From contig CBDCMO010000001.1 in assembly GCA_965219125.1 (NCBI GenBank), positions 186,001 through 250,000 on the forward strand: a stretch of DNA of 64,000 bases, given 5' to 3'. The stretch comes from JBBSOK01 sp965219125. GTDB lineage: Bacteria > Bacteroidota > Bacteroidia > Flavobacteriales > Flavobacteriaceae. Shown here one piece after another: positions 1 through 8,701 of this stretch (position 1 is its first letter; each line of letters opens with the position of its first letter). The notes under the pieces were generated by a model that was not told where the DNA came from, did not search any database, and saw nothing but the letters and a program-made list of their open reading frames with translations. Both the position numbers and the translations under genes were made by a program.

Positions 1-897
1 CTGATATCGACCTTGGCAGCGTGACCAATACGGCAACCGTGAACGGTACGGGCGCAACAGGGCCTGTGACCGATGTTTCAGGAACGACCACCACGACGGA
101 CGATTCAACGGTAGTGGTACTTTGCCAGAACGATGCGATAGCACTTGTTAAGACGGGTGTGTTCAACGATGAGGACCAAGATGGCTGTTCAGATGTAGAT
201 GAGACCATCACCTACGCGTTCACGGTGACCAATGAGGGCAACACCACGATAAGCGGTGTAACGGTAACGGATGATCTATTGGGCGGTTTATTAACAGCGA
301 TACCAACGGGCGATACCAACGGCAACGGCAACCTGGACGTGACCGAGACCTGGGTGTATGTTCAGGGCTACAACGTAACACAGGCTGATATCGACCTTGG
401 CAGCGTGACCAACACGGCAACCGTGAACGGTACGGGCGCAACAGGGCCTGTGACCGATGTTTCAGGAACGACCACCACGACGGACGATTCAACGGTAGTG
501 GTACTTTGCCAGAACGATGCGATAGCACTTGTTAAGACGGGTGTATTCAACGATGAGGACCAAGATGGCTGTTCAGATGTAGATGAGACCATCACCTACG
601 CGTTCACGGTGACCAATGAGGGCAACACCACGATAAGCGGTGTAACGGTAACGGATGATCTATTGGGCGGTTTATTAACAGCGATACCAACGGGCGATAC
701 CAACGGCAACGGCAACCTGGACGTGACCGAGACCTGGGTGTATGTTCAGGGCTACAACGTAACACAGGCTGATATCGACCTTGGCAGCGTGACCAATACG
801 GCAACCGTGAACGGTACGGGAGCAACAGGGCCTGTGACCGATGTTTCAGGAACGACCACCACGACGGACGATTCAACGGTAGTGGTACTTTGCCAGA
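1..897 (+). repeat. 384-bp near-identical in-frame tandem repeats
   Basis: Bases 1, 385 and 769 start copies of the same 384-bp unit (128 codons). Copies one and two differ at only about two positions by eye (near 29/413 and 171/555). The third copy stops matching at about 897. The first line of the window has 35 G+C in 60 bases, while 961-1020 in the next, diverged repeat has 14 in 60. Confidence 0.9.
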
Positions 898-2366
898 ACT
901 TTGGAATAGCCCTTATAAAAACAGGAGTTGTAAGTGATACAGACGGCGACGGTTGTGCAGATGTTAAAGAAACTATTACTTATACATTTACAGTTGTAAA
1001 TACAGGAAATACCACATTAACCAATGTTTCAATTAATGATCCGCTTGTAAATGTTCAAGGTGGACCAATAACATTGGCTCCGGGACAAACTGATAACATT
1101 AGCTTTATAGCTATTTATCCAATAACTCAAGCTGATATCGATTTGGGTAACGTTACAAACCAAGCTACTGTATTTGGTACAACGTCTATTGGAACAATTA
1201 TAAGCGACTTATCAGATGATAATAGCTTCACCGAAGATGATCCAACAGTAACGCCATTATGTCAGTTAACGGGTATAGCACTTATAAAAGTTGGAACCCC
1301 CAACGATGAGAACGGAGATGGTTGTTTAGGATTAGGTGAAACAATAGACTATACGTTTACTATAACCAATCTTGGAAATGTAAGATTGTCTAATATTACC
1401 GTTACTGATGATTTAATAACCGTAATTGGAGATCCTATTTCTCTAATTGTTGGAGGTGTAGATGTAAGTTCATTCAGTGGTACTTATACAGTTACTCAAA
1501 CAGATATTGATAATGGATTTGTACAAAATCAAGCAACTGTTACTGGTTTTACACCCAATGGAGATGTGGTGACGGATCTTTCAGATAATAATAGTAATCT
1601 TGAAAATGATCCTACTGTAACGGTATTATGTCAAAATCCATCAATAGATATAACTAAATCTGGCGTATTTAATGATGAAAATAATAATCTTTCAGCCGAT
1701 GTTGGTGAATCGATTTCATATATCTTCACAGTTACAAATACCGGCGATGTAACATTATTTAACGTAACAATTACAGATCCGCTACCAGGAATCGAAATAT
1801 TTGGTGGGCCAATCCCACAATTGCTTCCTGGTGAAACAGATAGTACTACATTTACAGCAGAATACAATATCACTCAAACGGATATTGACAATTTAGAAGT
1901 TGTGAATCAAGCTACTGTTTCAGCACAAGATATTGCAGGAAATGAAATAACAGATTTATCTGATGATCCTAACAATCCTGATGATATAGATGCGAATGGA
2001 GATGGTAATCCAGATGATCCAACAGTTGTTATATTACCTCTTGTAGATTCAACTTTCGAAATCTTCAATGGTATAACACCAGATGGTGATGGCTTAAATG
2101 ATTTCTTCCAAATTATTGGAATAGAGAATTTCCCAGACAATAATATGCAGATATTTAACAGGTGGGGTGTTCTAATCTATGAAACCAATGGTTATGGCGG
2201 TAGCGACGGTAGACAGAGTGTGTTTACGGGTATTTCTGAAGGTAGAGTAACAATTCAGCAAAATAAGGAATTACCTTCTGGAACGTATTATTACATCCTA
2301 GTTCGTAAAGATCCTAATACTGGTGAAACTCTTAAAAATAACGGATACTTATATATTAATAGATAA
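1..2366 (+). CDS. Giant DUF11-repeat surface protein, T9SS type B sorted (3' part)
   Basis: The frame is open to base 3 and continues leftwards out of the window, so the 5' end is missing. The visible part consists of tandem Ig-like DUF11-type repeats of about 128 residues, each with the pattern DxDxxGCxDVxETIxYxFTVxNxGN and an end like TQADIDLGxVTNxATV. The last ~90 residues (FNGITPDGDGLNDFFQI ... FNRWGVLIYE ... GTYYYIL) are the gliding-motility-associated C-terminal domain, a T9SS type B sorting signal. The protein is therefore expected to be exported and anchored at the cell surface, probably as an adhesin. The first ~2.3 repeats are almost identical in DNA and visibly G+C-richer than the later, diverged repeats. 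The two genes downstream are T9SS-associated, as is usual for this family. Confidence 0.9.
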   Translation, partial: DIDLGSVTNTATVNGTGATGPVTDVSGTTTTTDDSTVVVLCQNDAIALVKTGVFNDEDQDGCSDVDETITYAFTVTNEGNTTISGVTVTDDLLGGLLTAIPTGDTNGNGNLDVTETWVYVQGYNVTQADIDLGSVTNTATVNGTGATGPVTDVSGTTTTTDDSTVVVLCQNDAIALVKTGVFNDEDQDGCSDVDETITYAFTVTNEGNTTISGVTVTDDLLGGLLTAIPTGDTNGNGNLDVTETWVYVQGYNVTQADIDLGSVTNTATVNGTGATGPVTDVSGTTTTTDDSTVVVLCQNFGIALIKTGVVSDTDGDGCADVKETITYTFTVVNTGNTTLTNVSINDPLVNVQGGPITLAPGQTDNISFIAIYPITQADIDLGNVTNQATVFGTTSIGTIISDLSDDNSFTEDDPTVTPLCQLTGIALIKVGTPNDENGDGCLGLGETIDYTFTITNLGNVRLSNITVTDDLITVIGDPISLIVGGVDVSSFSGTYTVTQTDIDNGFVQNQATVTGFTPNGDVVTDLSDNNSNLENDPTVTVLCQNPSIDITKSGVFNDENNNLSADVGESISYIFTVTNTGDVTLFNVTITDPLPGIEIFGGPIPQLLPGETDSTTFTAEYNITQTDIDNLEVVNQATVSAQDIAGNEITDLSDDPNNPDDIDANGDGNPDDPTVVILPLVDSTFEIFNGITPDGDGLNDFFQIIGIENFPDNNMQIFNRWGVLIYETNGYGGSDGRQSVFTGISEGRVTIQQNKELPSGTYYYILVRKDPNTGETLKNNGYLYINR

Positions 2367-2378
2367 CAAATCAATATT

Positions 2379-2405
2379 CCCAGAGTGTAAAAGCTCTGGG
2401 TTTAA
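2379..2405 (+). terminator. Hairpin after the DUF11 surface protein
   Basis: CCCAGAG (2379-2385) pairs with CTCTGGG (2394-2400) and is followed by a short T/A run. It may be a weak terminator or a processing hairpin, since the next gene starts only 17 bases later on the same strand. Confidence 0.45.
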
Positions 2406-2416
2406 AACAGTATATT

Positions 2417-3358
2417 ATGAAAAATAGCTATTTAGCAATCATAGTTTTGATTTTACTCTGTACATACTCCAGCTATGCACAGCAGGATCCGCAGTACACG
2501 CAATACATGTATAACACCCAAGTGGTAAATCCAGCCTATGCGGGTAATCGGGAAATGCTCAGTATTGGAGGGTTGTATAGAACGCAATGGGTTGGTTTTG
2601 AGGGTGCCCCAAAAACGGGAACTTTTACGGTCAATTCGCCTATTGGTTTACTCGAAAATATGGGTCTTGGTCTTTCTATTGTTAGCGAAACAATAGGGCC
2701 GTCTGTAGAATCTAATGTAGATGTTGATTATTCATATAGTATAAGAACTTCGGAAAGTGCAAAGTTATCTTTTGGTTTAAAAGCTGGATTAGATTTGTTG
2801 GATGTAGATTTTACTAAGCTAAATATTTTTGACGCTAATGATCCGCGATTTCAAAATAATATAGATAATAAATTGCAGCCTCAAATTGGTGCTGGTGTCT
2901 ATTATAACACAGAAAAGTTTTATGTTGGATTATCGGTTCCTAACTTCTTAACAACCAAACATTTTGACGGTAGTAGCCTTACCAATGTGCAGGTAAACAC
3001 AATTGCGGCAGAGCGCTTGCATTATTTTCTTATCGCAGGTTATGTTTTTGATTTAAGTAGCGAATTAAAATTCAAGCCAGCCGTTTTGGTAAAGGCCGTT
3101 AGCGGTTCCCCATTGCAAGCTGATGTTTCTGCAAATTTCTTACTATTCGATAAATTAACATTAGGCGCGGCATACAGATGGTCTGCGGCGCTTAGCGGTA
3201 TGGTTGGCTTTCAAGCTTCTGATAATATTTTTATTGGATTTGGTTATGATTATCAAACCACAGATATTGAACAATACAGTGATGGTTCTTACGAGCTAAT
3301 GCTAAGATTTGACGTATTTAATAAGCCAGAAAGAGTCCTAACACCTAGATTCTTCTAA
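2417..3358 (+). CDS. PorP/SprF family type IX secretion membrane protein
   Basis: A 313-residue outer-membrane protein with an N-terminal signal peptide ending near SSYAQQ. It has the family hallmark QDPQYTQYMYN...NPAYAGN followed by GLYRTQWVGFEGAP, and the alternating beta-strand pattern of a barrel through to the C-terminus. PorP/SprF proteins are known accessory or anchoring partners of T9SS-exported giant proteins, and SprF in Flavobacterium is needed for secretion of the adhesin SprB. Here the gene lies directly behind a type B sorted repeat protein, so I infer that it serves that adhesin. It is 13 bases from the next gene, consistent with one operon. Confidence 0.9.
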   Translation: MKNSYLAIIVLILLCTYSSYAQQDPQYTQYMYNTQVVNPAYAGNREMLSIGGLYRTQWVGFEGAPKTGTFTVNSPIGLLENMGLGLSIVSETIGPSVESNVDVDYSYSIRTSESAKLSFGLKAGLDLLDVDFTKLNIFDANDPRFQNNIDNKLQPQIGAGVYYNTEKFYVGLSVPNFLTTKHFDGSSLTNVQVNTIAAERLHYFLIAGYVFDLSSELKFKPAVLVKAVSGSPLQADVSANFLLFDKLTLGAAYRWSAALSGMVGFQASDNIFIGFGYDYQTTDIEQYSDGSYELMLRFDVFNKPERVLTPRFF

Positions 3359-3371
3359 AAAATAATTTTTT

Positions 3372-5300
3372 ATGAAAAATTCAATTATAAGAATATTTAT
3401 TTTATCACTTGGCCTTTTGGTTGGGTCTAACTTAATAGCGCAAGAACGAGACTTAAAAAAGGCTAATAAGCAGTTTGATAAATATGCATACATAGATGCT
3501 CAAAAAATATATCTTGAAGTAATAGAAGATGGTTATACTTCTGCAGAAATCTTTAAGAAACTCGGTGATACGTATTATTATAACAGCAATTATGAAAGTG
3601 CTGCCAAATGGTACCAGAGATTGGTTAACGAATTTCCGAACGAAGCAGAAACGCAATACTATTACAGAGCCGCACAATCACTCAAGAGTTTGAAAAAATA
3701 CGACGAGTCTGATAAGCTAATGAAGCGTTATGCTGAAATGGGAGGCGATAAATTAATTGTCTTAAACTTTGAGAATGATCCAGATTATTTAAAAAGTATT
3801 GCCTTTCAAGCCAAAGGTTATGATTTGGTAAAAGCAGAAATAAATACAAAAGGATCAGATTTTGGCCCATCCTTTTATTTAAATAAACTTGTATATGCTT
3901 CCGCCAGCAATAGTACAGGCGAAAAGATAGCAGTTTGGAATGACCAACCTTATTTGGATCTTTTTGAAGCAGATATGGATGAAACAGGATTACTTACAAA
4001 TCCAACAAAATTACCCGGTGATGTTAATACTGCTTATCACGAGTCTACACCAACCTTTACAAAAGATGGTAAGACAATGTATTTTACACGAAATAATTTT
4101 AACGAGGGTAAAAAAGGTAGAGATAAGGAAAGAACGATTCGCTTAAATTTATATAAAGCAACAAAAGGAGATAACGGGAAGTGGACTGACGTAAAAGAAT
4201 TACCATTTAACAGTAAAACTTATTCAACCGCACATCCAGCTTTGAGTCCTGATGGGAAAAGATTATATTTCGCATCAGACATGCCGGGCACAATCGGAAT
4301 GTCAGATTTATATTATGTAGACATAACTGGGGTTGATACGTACGGCACTCCCGTAAATTTAGGTCCAGATATTAACACGGAAGGAAGAGAATCTTTTCCA
4401 TTTATAAGTAAGAAAAACAATCTATATTTTTCTTCAGATGCCAGAGCGGGTCTTGGTGGTTTCGATATATTTATAACTCCTTTGGATAATGCCGGAAGGG
4501 TTGGGAAAATAACAAACTTGGGCGAACCTGCAAATACTGGTTTTGACGATTTTGCATTTGTTATTGATGAGGAGAGGCACCTAGGATTTTTAAGTTCTAA
4601 CAGAGATGGCGGAAAAGGGAGCAGCGATGATGAAATTTATCGAGTAAAGGAAAAATGTGTGATCAATATTTCAGGATTAGTAACAGATATTGATACAGGA
4701 GAAATTTTACCTGGCGCAAAAGTATCTTTGCTAGATACTAACAACAATTCATTAAAAGATGTAGTTGCCGATGAAACGGGGCGTTACACACTTACGGCTG
4801 ATTGTAATAGTCAATTTACTGTAAGGGCTACTAAAGAAAATTATGCGCCTTTCGAAAAAGTTTTGAAAACTCCAAAAGAAAGTGGCGATATAGAATTACC
4901 AATTCCTTTGAAAACACTTGATCCTTGTCCTCCAAACGATTTAGGTTGTCGCTTAACATTACAGCCAATTTACTTTGATTTCGATAAAGATAAAATTAGG
5001 CCCGATGCTGAAATAGAGTTGGCTAAAATATTGGCGGCAATGAGAGAATATCCACAGTTAATTATACATATAGAATCTCATACCGATAGTAGAGGAAACG
5101 ACAATTACAACATGCAACTATCCGAGAGACGTGCACAATCTACCTTAAAATGGCTCATTGAAAAAGGCATAGATAAAGATAGGCTTTCTGCAAGAGGCTA
5201 CGGTGAATCTCAATTGGTTAACCAATGTTCAAACGGTGTAAAATGTACCGAAGAAGAGCACCAACTTAACCGTCGCTCAATGTTCCTAATACAAAATTAG
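3372..5300 (+). CDS. TPR - PD40 propeller - OmpA family protein
   Basis: A 642-residue protein with a signal peptide (cleavage near SNLIAQ). Helical TPR-like repeats span about 30-120, and PD40/WD40-like propeller blades about 150-430 (for example HPALSPDGKRLYFASD). A carboxypeptidase-regulatory-like beta domain follows at about 432-515, then an OmpA C-terminal peptidoglycan-binding domain from about 535 (YFDFDKDKI, SHTDSRGND, LSERRAQS, NRRSMFLI). The domain order matches the OmpA proteins regularly encoded next to PorP/SprF genes in Bacteroidetes, which tie the T9SS-associated outer-membrane complex to peptidoglycan. It is the last gene before a strong terminator. Confidence 0.9.
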   Translation: MKNSIIRIFILSLGLLVGSNLIAQERDLKKANKQFDKYAYIDAQKIYLEVIEDGYTSAEIFKKLGDTYYYNSNYESAAKWYQRLVNEFPNEAETQYYYRAAQSLKSLKKYDESDKLMKRYAEMGGDKLIVLNFENDPDYLKSIAFQAKGYDLVKAEINTKGSDFGPSFYLNKLVYASASNSTGEKIAVWNDQPYLDLFEADMDETGLLTNPTKLPGDVNTAYHESTPTFTKDGKTMYFTRNNFNEGKKGRDKERTIRLNLYKATKGDNGKWTDVKELPFNSKTYSTAHPALSPDGKRLYFASDMPGTIGMSDLYYVDITGVDTYGTPVNLGPDINTEGRESFPFISKKNNLYFSSDARAGLGGFDIFITPLDNAGRVGKITNLGEPANTGFDDFAFVIDEERHLGFLSSNRDGGKGSSDDEIYRVKEKCVINISGLVTDIDTGEILPGAKVSLLDTNNNSLKDVVADETGRYTLTADCNSQFTVRATKENYAPFEKVLKTPKESGDIELPIPLKTLDPCPPNDLGCRLTLQPIYFDFDKDKIRPDAEIELAKILAAMREYPQLIIHIESHTDSRGNDNYNMQLSERRAQSTLKWLIEKGIDKDRLSARGYGESQLVNQCSNGVKCTEEEHQLNRRSMFLIQN

Positions 5301-5320
5301 GATTTAAATAAAATATTGAA

Positions 5321-5353
5321 AAAGCGCCCAACCATAAAGTTGGGCGCTTTTTG
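5321..5353 (+). terminator. Rho-independent terminator
   Basis: A perfect 12-bp stem AAAGCGCCCAAC (5321-5332) / GTTGGGCGCTTT (5339-5350) with a six-base loop is followed by T residues. It closes the surface protein - PorP - OmpA group. Confidence 0.9.
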
Positions 5354-5406
5354 TTTCATATACTCACCATCAATTGCTTATTTTTGCATCAATTAAAAGT
5401 AAATTA

Positions 5407-5925
5407 ATGGCTGAAGAATTAGTTATCCTAGTTAACGAAAATGATGAACAAATTGGCCTGATGCCCAAGCAGGAAGCGCACGAAAAAGCTGTGTTGCATA
5501 GAGCTTTCTCTGTTTTTTTATTCAATGAAAAAAATGAATTATTATTACAGCAGCGTGCACTAACAAAATACCATTCCCCAGGTTTATGGACCAATACGTG
5601 TTGCAGCCATCAACGTAATGGTGAAACTAATTTAGAGGCTGGTAAACGTAGGTTGTTTGAGGAAATGGGCATAGCAACACAACTTCGGGAGACTACCCAA
5701 TTTATCTATAAAGCACCTTTTGATAATGGCCTAACCGAGCACGAATTAGATCATATTTTAATTGGTTCTTTTAGCGAAGAACCAGTAATAAATGAGCTGG
5801 AAGTAGCTTCTTTTAAATGGATGCATATGGTAGATATTGAAAAAGATATGCAAGATAATCCAGATAGTTATACCGCTTGGTTTAAAATTATTTTCGATAA
5901 ATTTCAGGAACATTTAACGCTATGA
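5407..5925 (+). CDS. idi: Isopentenyl-diphosphate delta-isomerase, type 1
   Basis: Interconverts IPP and DMAPP for isoprenoid (quinone, carotenoid) synthesis. From the ATG at 5407 the protein has 172 residues, the usual length. The upstream TTG at 5374 would add 11 unlikely residues. The catalytic Cys motif WTNTCCSH is present (Cys66, metal-ligand His68), followed by the Nudix-like helix GKRRLFEEMGI and the acidic EHELDH segment. The stop overlaps the ATG of the next gene by four bases (ATGA), implying translational coupling. Confidence 0.93.
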   Translation: MAEELVILVNENDEQIGLMPKQEAHEKAVLHRAFSVFLFNEKNELLLQQRALTKYHSPGLWTNTCCSHQRNGETNLEAGKRRLFEEMGIATQLRETTQFIYKAPFDNGLTEHELDHILIGSFSEEPVINELEVASFKWMHMVDIEKDMQDNPDSYTAWFKIIFDKFQEHLTL

Positions 5926-6335
5926 GCTTAACACTTTTTAGAAAAGCGCATTTTAATGCTGCCCATCGTTTATTTAACGAGAAATGGAGTGACGAAAAAA
6001 ATGCTGAAGTTTTTGGCAAGTGTAGCAATCCTAATTATCACGGCCATAACTATGAATTGGAAGTTGGTGTAAGTGGTACATTGAAGAAAGAAACTGGATT
6101 TGTAATAAGTCTAGAGTTTTTGAAATCTATAATTGAAGAAGAAGTTGAAGATCCGTTTGATCATAAAAACCTAAATATTGAAGTTGAAGCTTTTAAAAAT
6201 CTAAATCCAACGGTTGAAAATATTGCCATTGAAATCTACAATAGAGTGAAGAAACGTTTGGGAAAAGACTATAAACTTACTATCAAACTATTTGAAACAC
6301 CACGTAATTTTGTTGTGTACACGGGCCCAGAATAA
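5922..6335 (+). CDS. queD: 6-pyruvoyl/6-carboxytetrahydropterin synthase family protein
   Basis: A 137-residue T-fold enzyme. Zinc ligands are His15 (FNAAHR) and His40/His42 (NYHGHNY), and the active-site Cys is Cys34 (GKCSNPN). Family members make 6-carboxytetrahydropterin in queuosine synthesis (QueD) or 6-pyruvoyl-tetrahydropterin. The sequence around Cys34 resembles PTPS as much as QueD, and no other queuosine gene is visible here, so the exact product is uncertain. It overlaps idi by four bases and precedes manA by 11. Confidence 0.82.
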   Translation: MSLTLFRKAHFNAAHRLFNEKWSDEKNAEVFGKCSNPNYHGHNYELEVGVSGTLKKETGFVISLEFLKSIIEEEVEDPFDHKNLNIEVEAFKNLNPTVENIAIEIYNRVKKRLGKDYKLTIKLFETPRNFVVYTGPE

Positions 6336-6346
6336 AACCCCATTTC

Positions 6347-7324
6347 TTGAAAGTGAAACCTACATTGTATCCACTGAAGTTTACGCCAATTTTTAAAGAA
6401 AAAATTTGGGGTGGCAACAAAATTGAAAATTTCTTACAAAAAGGGAGTGGCAAAAATATTGGCGAAAGTTGGGAACTTAGCGCTGTTGATGGTTATATTT
6501 CTATTGTGGAAAATGGTGAATTAAAAAGCTATTCAATTGATGAATTAATTCGAAATTATAAAAGTGATTTAGTTGGTAAAAAAGTTTTTTCAGAATTTGG
6601 AGAAAAATTTCCGTTGCTTTTTAAATTTATCGATGCCAACGAAAATCTTTCCATTCAATTACATCCCGATGACGAACTTGCTTTAAAAAGACATAATTCC
6701 TTTGGAAAAACGGAAATGTGGTATGTTTTGCAAGCAGATAAAAATGCTGAATTAATTTTGGGTTTAAAGGCAAATACTTCAGAAAAAATATATCAACTGG
6801 CAGTTGCGGAAGCCGAAATTCCTAAAATACTCCATTCGGAGAAAGTGAAAGAAGGCGATGCATATTTTATTGCACCGGGAACAATTCACGCAATTGGTGC
6901 GGGCGTTTTGCTGGCAGAAATTCAACAAACATCAGACATAACCTACCGTATTTTTGATTATAACAGGCCAGATATAGACGGGACTTTGCGAGAATTGCAT
7001 ACTGAACTTGCTCTGGATGCAATTAATTATGAGGCTAAAGATTTTGAATTAAAATATACTAATATTTTGAATTCAGAAATTTCGCTCATTCAATCTAAAT
7101 ACTTTGTAGTTAACAAATTGATTCTTGATACTTATTTCAAAAAATCTTCAGCCACTTTAGATAGTTTTATAGTTTATATGTGCATATCAGGCAAAGTTAT
7201 TATTGAAACCGAAAATTTTTCCGAAGAGATTAAAATGGGAGAAACAATTTTAATTCCAGCGTGTATAAACCAATTCACTATAAAAACACAATCTGCCACA
7301 CTTTTAGAAGTTTACATTCCGTAA
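6347..7324 (+). CDS. manA: Class I mannose-6-phosphate isomerase
   Basis: Zinc-dependent interconversion of fructose-6-P and mannose-6-P. The 325-residue protein has the expected ligands in order: Gln104 and His106 (LSIQLHPDDE), Glu123 (GKTEMWYVL) and His181 (PGTIHAIGAG). A cupin-like C-terminal half follows. No ATG lies near the start; the frame begins TTG AAA GTG, so the true start is TTG 6347 or GTG 6353. It is probably co-transcribed with idi and the pterin synthase gene. Confidence 0.88.
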   Translation: MKVKPTLYPLKFTPIFKEKIWGGNKIENFLQKGSGKNIGESWELSAVDGYISIVENGELKSYSIDELIRNYKSDLVGKKVFSEFGEKFPLLFKFIDANENLSIQLHPDDELALKRHNSFGKTEMWYVLQADKNAELILGLKANTSEKIYQLAVAEAEIPKILHSEKVKEGDAYFIAPGTIHAIGAGVLLAEIQQTSDITYRIFDYNRPDIDGTLRELHTELALDAINYEAKDFELKYTNILNSEISLIQSKYFVVNKLILDTYFKKSSATLDSFIVYMCISGKVIIETENFSEEIKMGETILIPACINQFTIKTQSATLLEVYIP

Positions 7325-7330
7325 AAAGTG

Positions 7331-7338
7331 TACCTTTG
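7331..7338 (+). promoter_or_regulatory. Bacteroidetes -7 element (TACCTTTG)
   Basis: Matches TAnnTTTG in the gap before the 88-residue gene at 7423. No clear -33 TTG is seen at the right distance, so the call rests on the -7 match alone. Confidence 0.45.
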
Positions 7339-7422
7339 CCGCTGTTTGTAAAAAATACAACGCCAACTAGTTAGGTTGGTAAATTTAATATTGAAAATTA
7401 ATTAAAACAAATAGTACAAAAA

Positions 7423-7689
7423 ATGGCAAACGTTCGAGATCTTAAAAAAGATATAAATTACGTATTAGGCGATATTATTGAAGCTGTGTACATTTGGGAA
7501 ATGACAAATCCTAAAAAAGACGACACAAAATCGCAAGAAATTATTGATGAAGCAATTATTACTTTTGACGAGCTAATTGTAAAAGTTAATAACAAAGACG
7601 TTGAAAACAAGAAAAAACATTTTAAAGAAGTAAAAGACGAGCTTGAAACTAAAGGTCGTGCACTTATTGATAAAATAAACGCGTTGTAA
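7423..7689 (+). CDS. Small helical conserved-type hypothetical protein
   Basis: An 88-residue, highly charged, almost entirely helical protein (starts MANVRDLKKDINY; ends ALIDKINAL) with no signal peptide or membrane segment. Its composition and codon use match the neighbours and it has its own leader with a promoter-like TACCTTTG, so it is very likely a real gene. I do not recognise a functional domain. Its stop codon directly abuts the stop codon of the convergent lipoprotein gene, with no room for a separate terminator. Confidence 0.75.
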   Translation: MANVRDLKKDINYVLGDIIEAVYIWEMTNPKKDDTKSQEIIDEAIITFDELIVKVNNKDVENKKKHFKEVKDELETKGRALIDKINAL

Positions 7690-8403
7690 CTACTGCTCCG
7701 CTTTTTTTCTTTCAGCAATAAAAGACTCTAACTGCTCTCCGTATTTGGAGTCTTTTATTTTTGGAGTAAGCCCATTGTAAACAGTGTCAAGATATTTTAT
7801 GTTAGCGTCATAAACATCGGTTAGCATTAAATAAGGCGATACTTCCAAGTCTTTATTATTTAAAGCAAAATTTACAGTTGTCAAATAGCGTACACTGCGC
7901 AATCTTTCTATTTTCTGCTGAAAGTCCGCCGTTAAACTATCATCTTTTTGCTGTCTAGAAACCAATTCTTGTTTTATAAAATCTAGATTTTTGGAGGAAT
8001 AACGGTCCATAATTTTTTTATATTCAGCAATTTTATCTTGGTTTTTTGAACCTTTTATTTTAGCATCGGTTGCAAATTTTTTTAAGTTGGTATTTATATT
8101 TATTTCACCATTTTCCGCGAAAAATGGAATCCTTTCGTCAATTAAGCTACCGTCCTTTAAGCGCACGTACAAATAATAAACCTCCGGACTTTTGATTTCT
8201 TCTAAAAAAGAAAAGTTGGAATCGCCATTTACCATTACCGAATCAACTGAAAATAATAATGTATCTTCCATCTTTTGAAGAATGAGCGTGCCCTTTTTTA
8301 AACCTTGTATAGTGCCCGTAAGGTGCATTTTATTTTCATCCTTACTATTTGTACAAGAAAAAAACAGCATTATAAATGTAGAAATGGCGATTGTATATTT
8401 CAT
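7690..8403 (-). CDS. DUF4369-type lipoprotein
   Basis: A 237-residue lipoprotein with signal peptide and lipobox (IMLFFSC). The N-terminal half has the DUF4369 pattern LTGTIQGLKKGTLILQK followed by DTLLFSVDSV and a Tyr-rich beta segment. The C-terminal half is helical. In Bacteroidetes this domain commonly sits at the N-terminus of thioredoxin-like AhpC/TSA proteins, but here no thioredoxin motif follows, so it is a DUF4369-only protein of unknown function. ATG at 8403 is chosen over the TTG one codon upstream. Confidence 0.8.
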   Translation of the reverse strand: MKYTIAISTFIMLFFSCTNSKDENKMHLTGTIQGLKKGTLILQKMEDTLLFSVDSVMVNGDSNFSFLEEIKSPEVYYLYVRLKDGSLIDERIPFFAENGEININTNLKKFATDAKIKGSKNQDKIAEYKKIMDRYSSKNLDFIKQELVSRQQKDDSLTADFQQKIERLRSVRYLTTVNFALNNKDLEVSPYLMLTDVYDANIKYLDTVYNGLTPKIKDSKYGEQLESFIAERKKAEQ

Positions 8404-8529
8404 CAAAATAAATTAGAGCGGCAAAGATGCCTTTTTTCTGAAAGATTGAAAAAATAATATGTTTAGATTTTATAGAAGATTCAAAAATTATGTTGAAAAA
8501 TTACTTGTAAGGCATTTAATATACTAAGT

Positions 8530-8690
8530 TTTAATTCAGTAAAAAACTGCGACTAAAACTCCGTACTTTTTTGAAAGCCTCACAGCATTTTTAAAGATAC
8601 CCTGTGCCTTCACTCAATTTTTCCTTTGGTGATACGAAACTCGTCTGCCGCCCATTTTTCAATAGTCTGCATTATTTCTTCATTAACCTG
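8530..8690 (-). pseudogene. Remnant of an Arc-like small DNA-binding protein
   Basis: On the minus strand 8690-8610 reads QVNEEIMQTIEKWAADEFR then ITKGKIE before a stop. A second frame just downstream reads roughly EAFKKVRSF. Together they resemble the C-terminal part of the short Arc/MetJ-like family of Bacteroidetes, which I recall with cores like IEKWAADEFRSTNGQIE and a lysine-rich tail. The N-terminal half is missing, a stop (8691-8693) precedes the fragment, and a frameshift or stop splits the tail. I read this as a decayed gene. Confidence 0.5.
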
Positions 8691-8701
8691 TTACTGATAT
8701 T

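Noticed and set aside
220..876. Long minus-strand frames in the DUF11 repeats
   Set aside because: They recur with each repeat and are shadows of the G+C-rich plus-strand codons.
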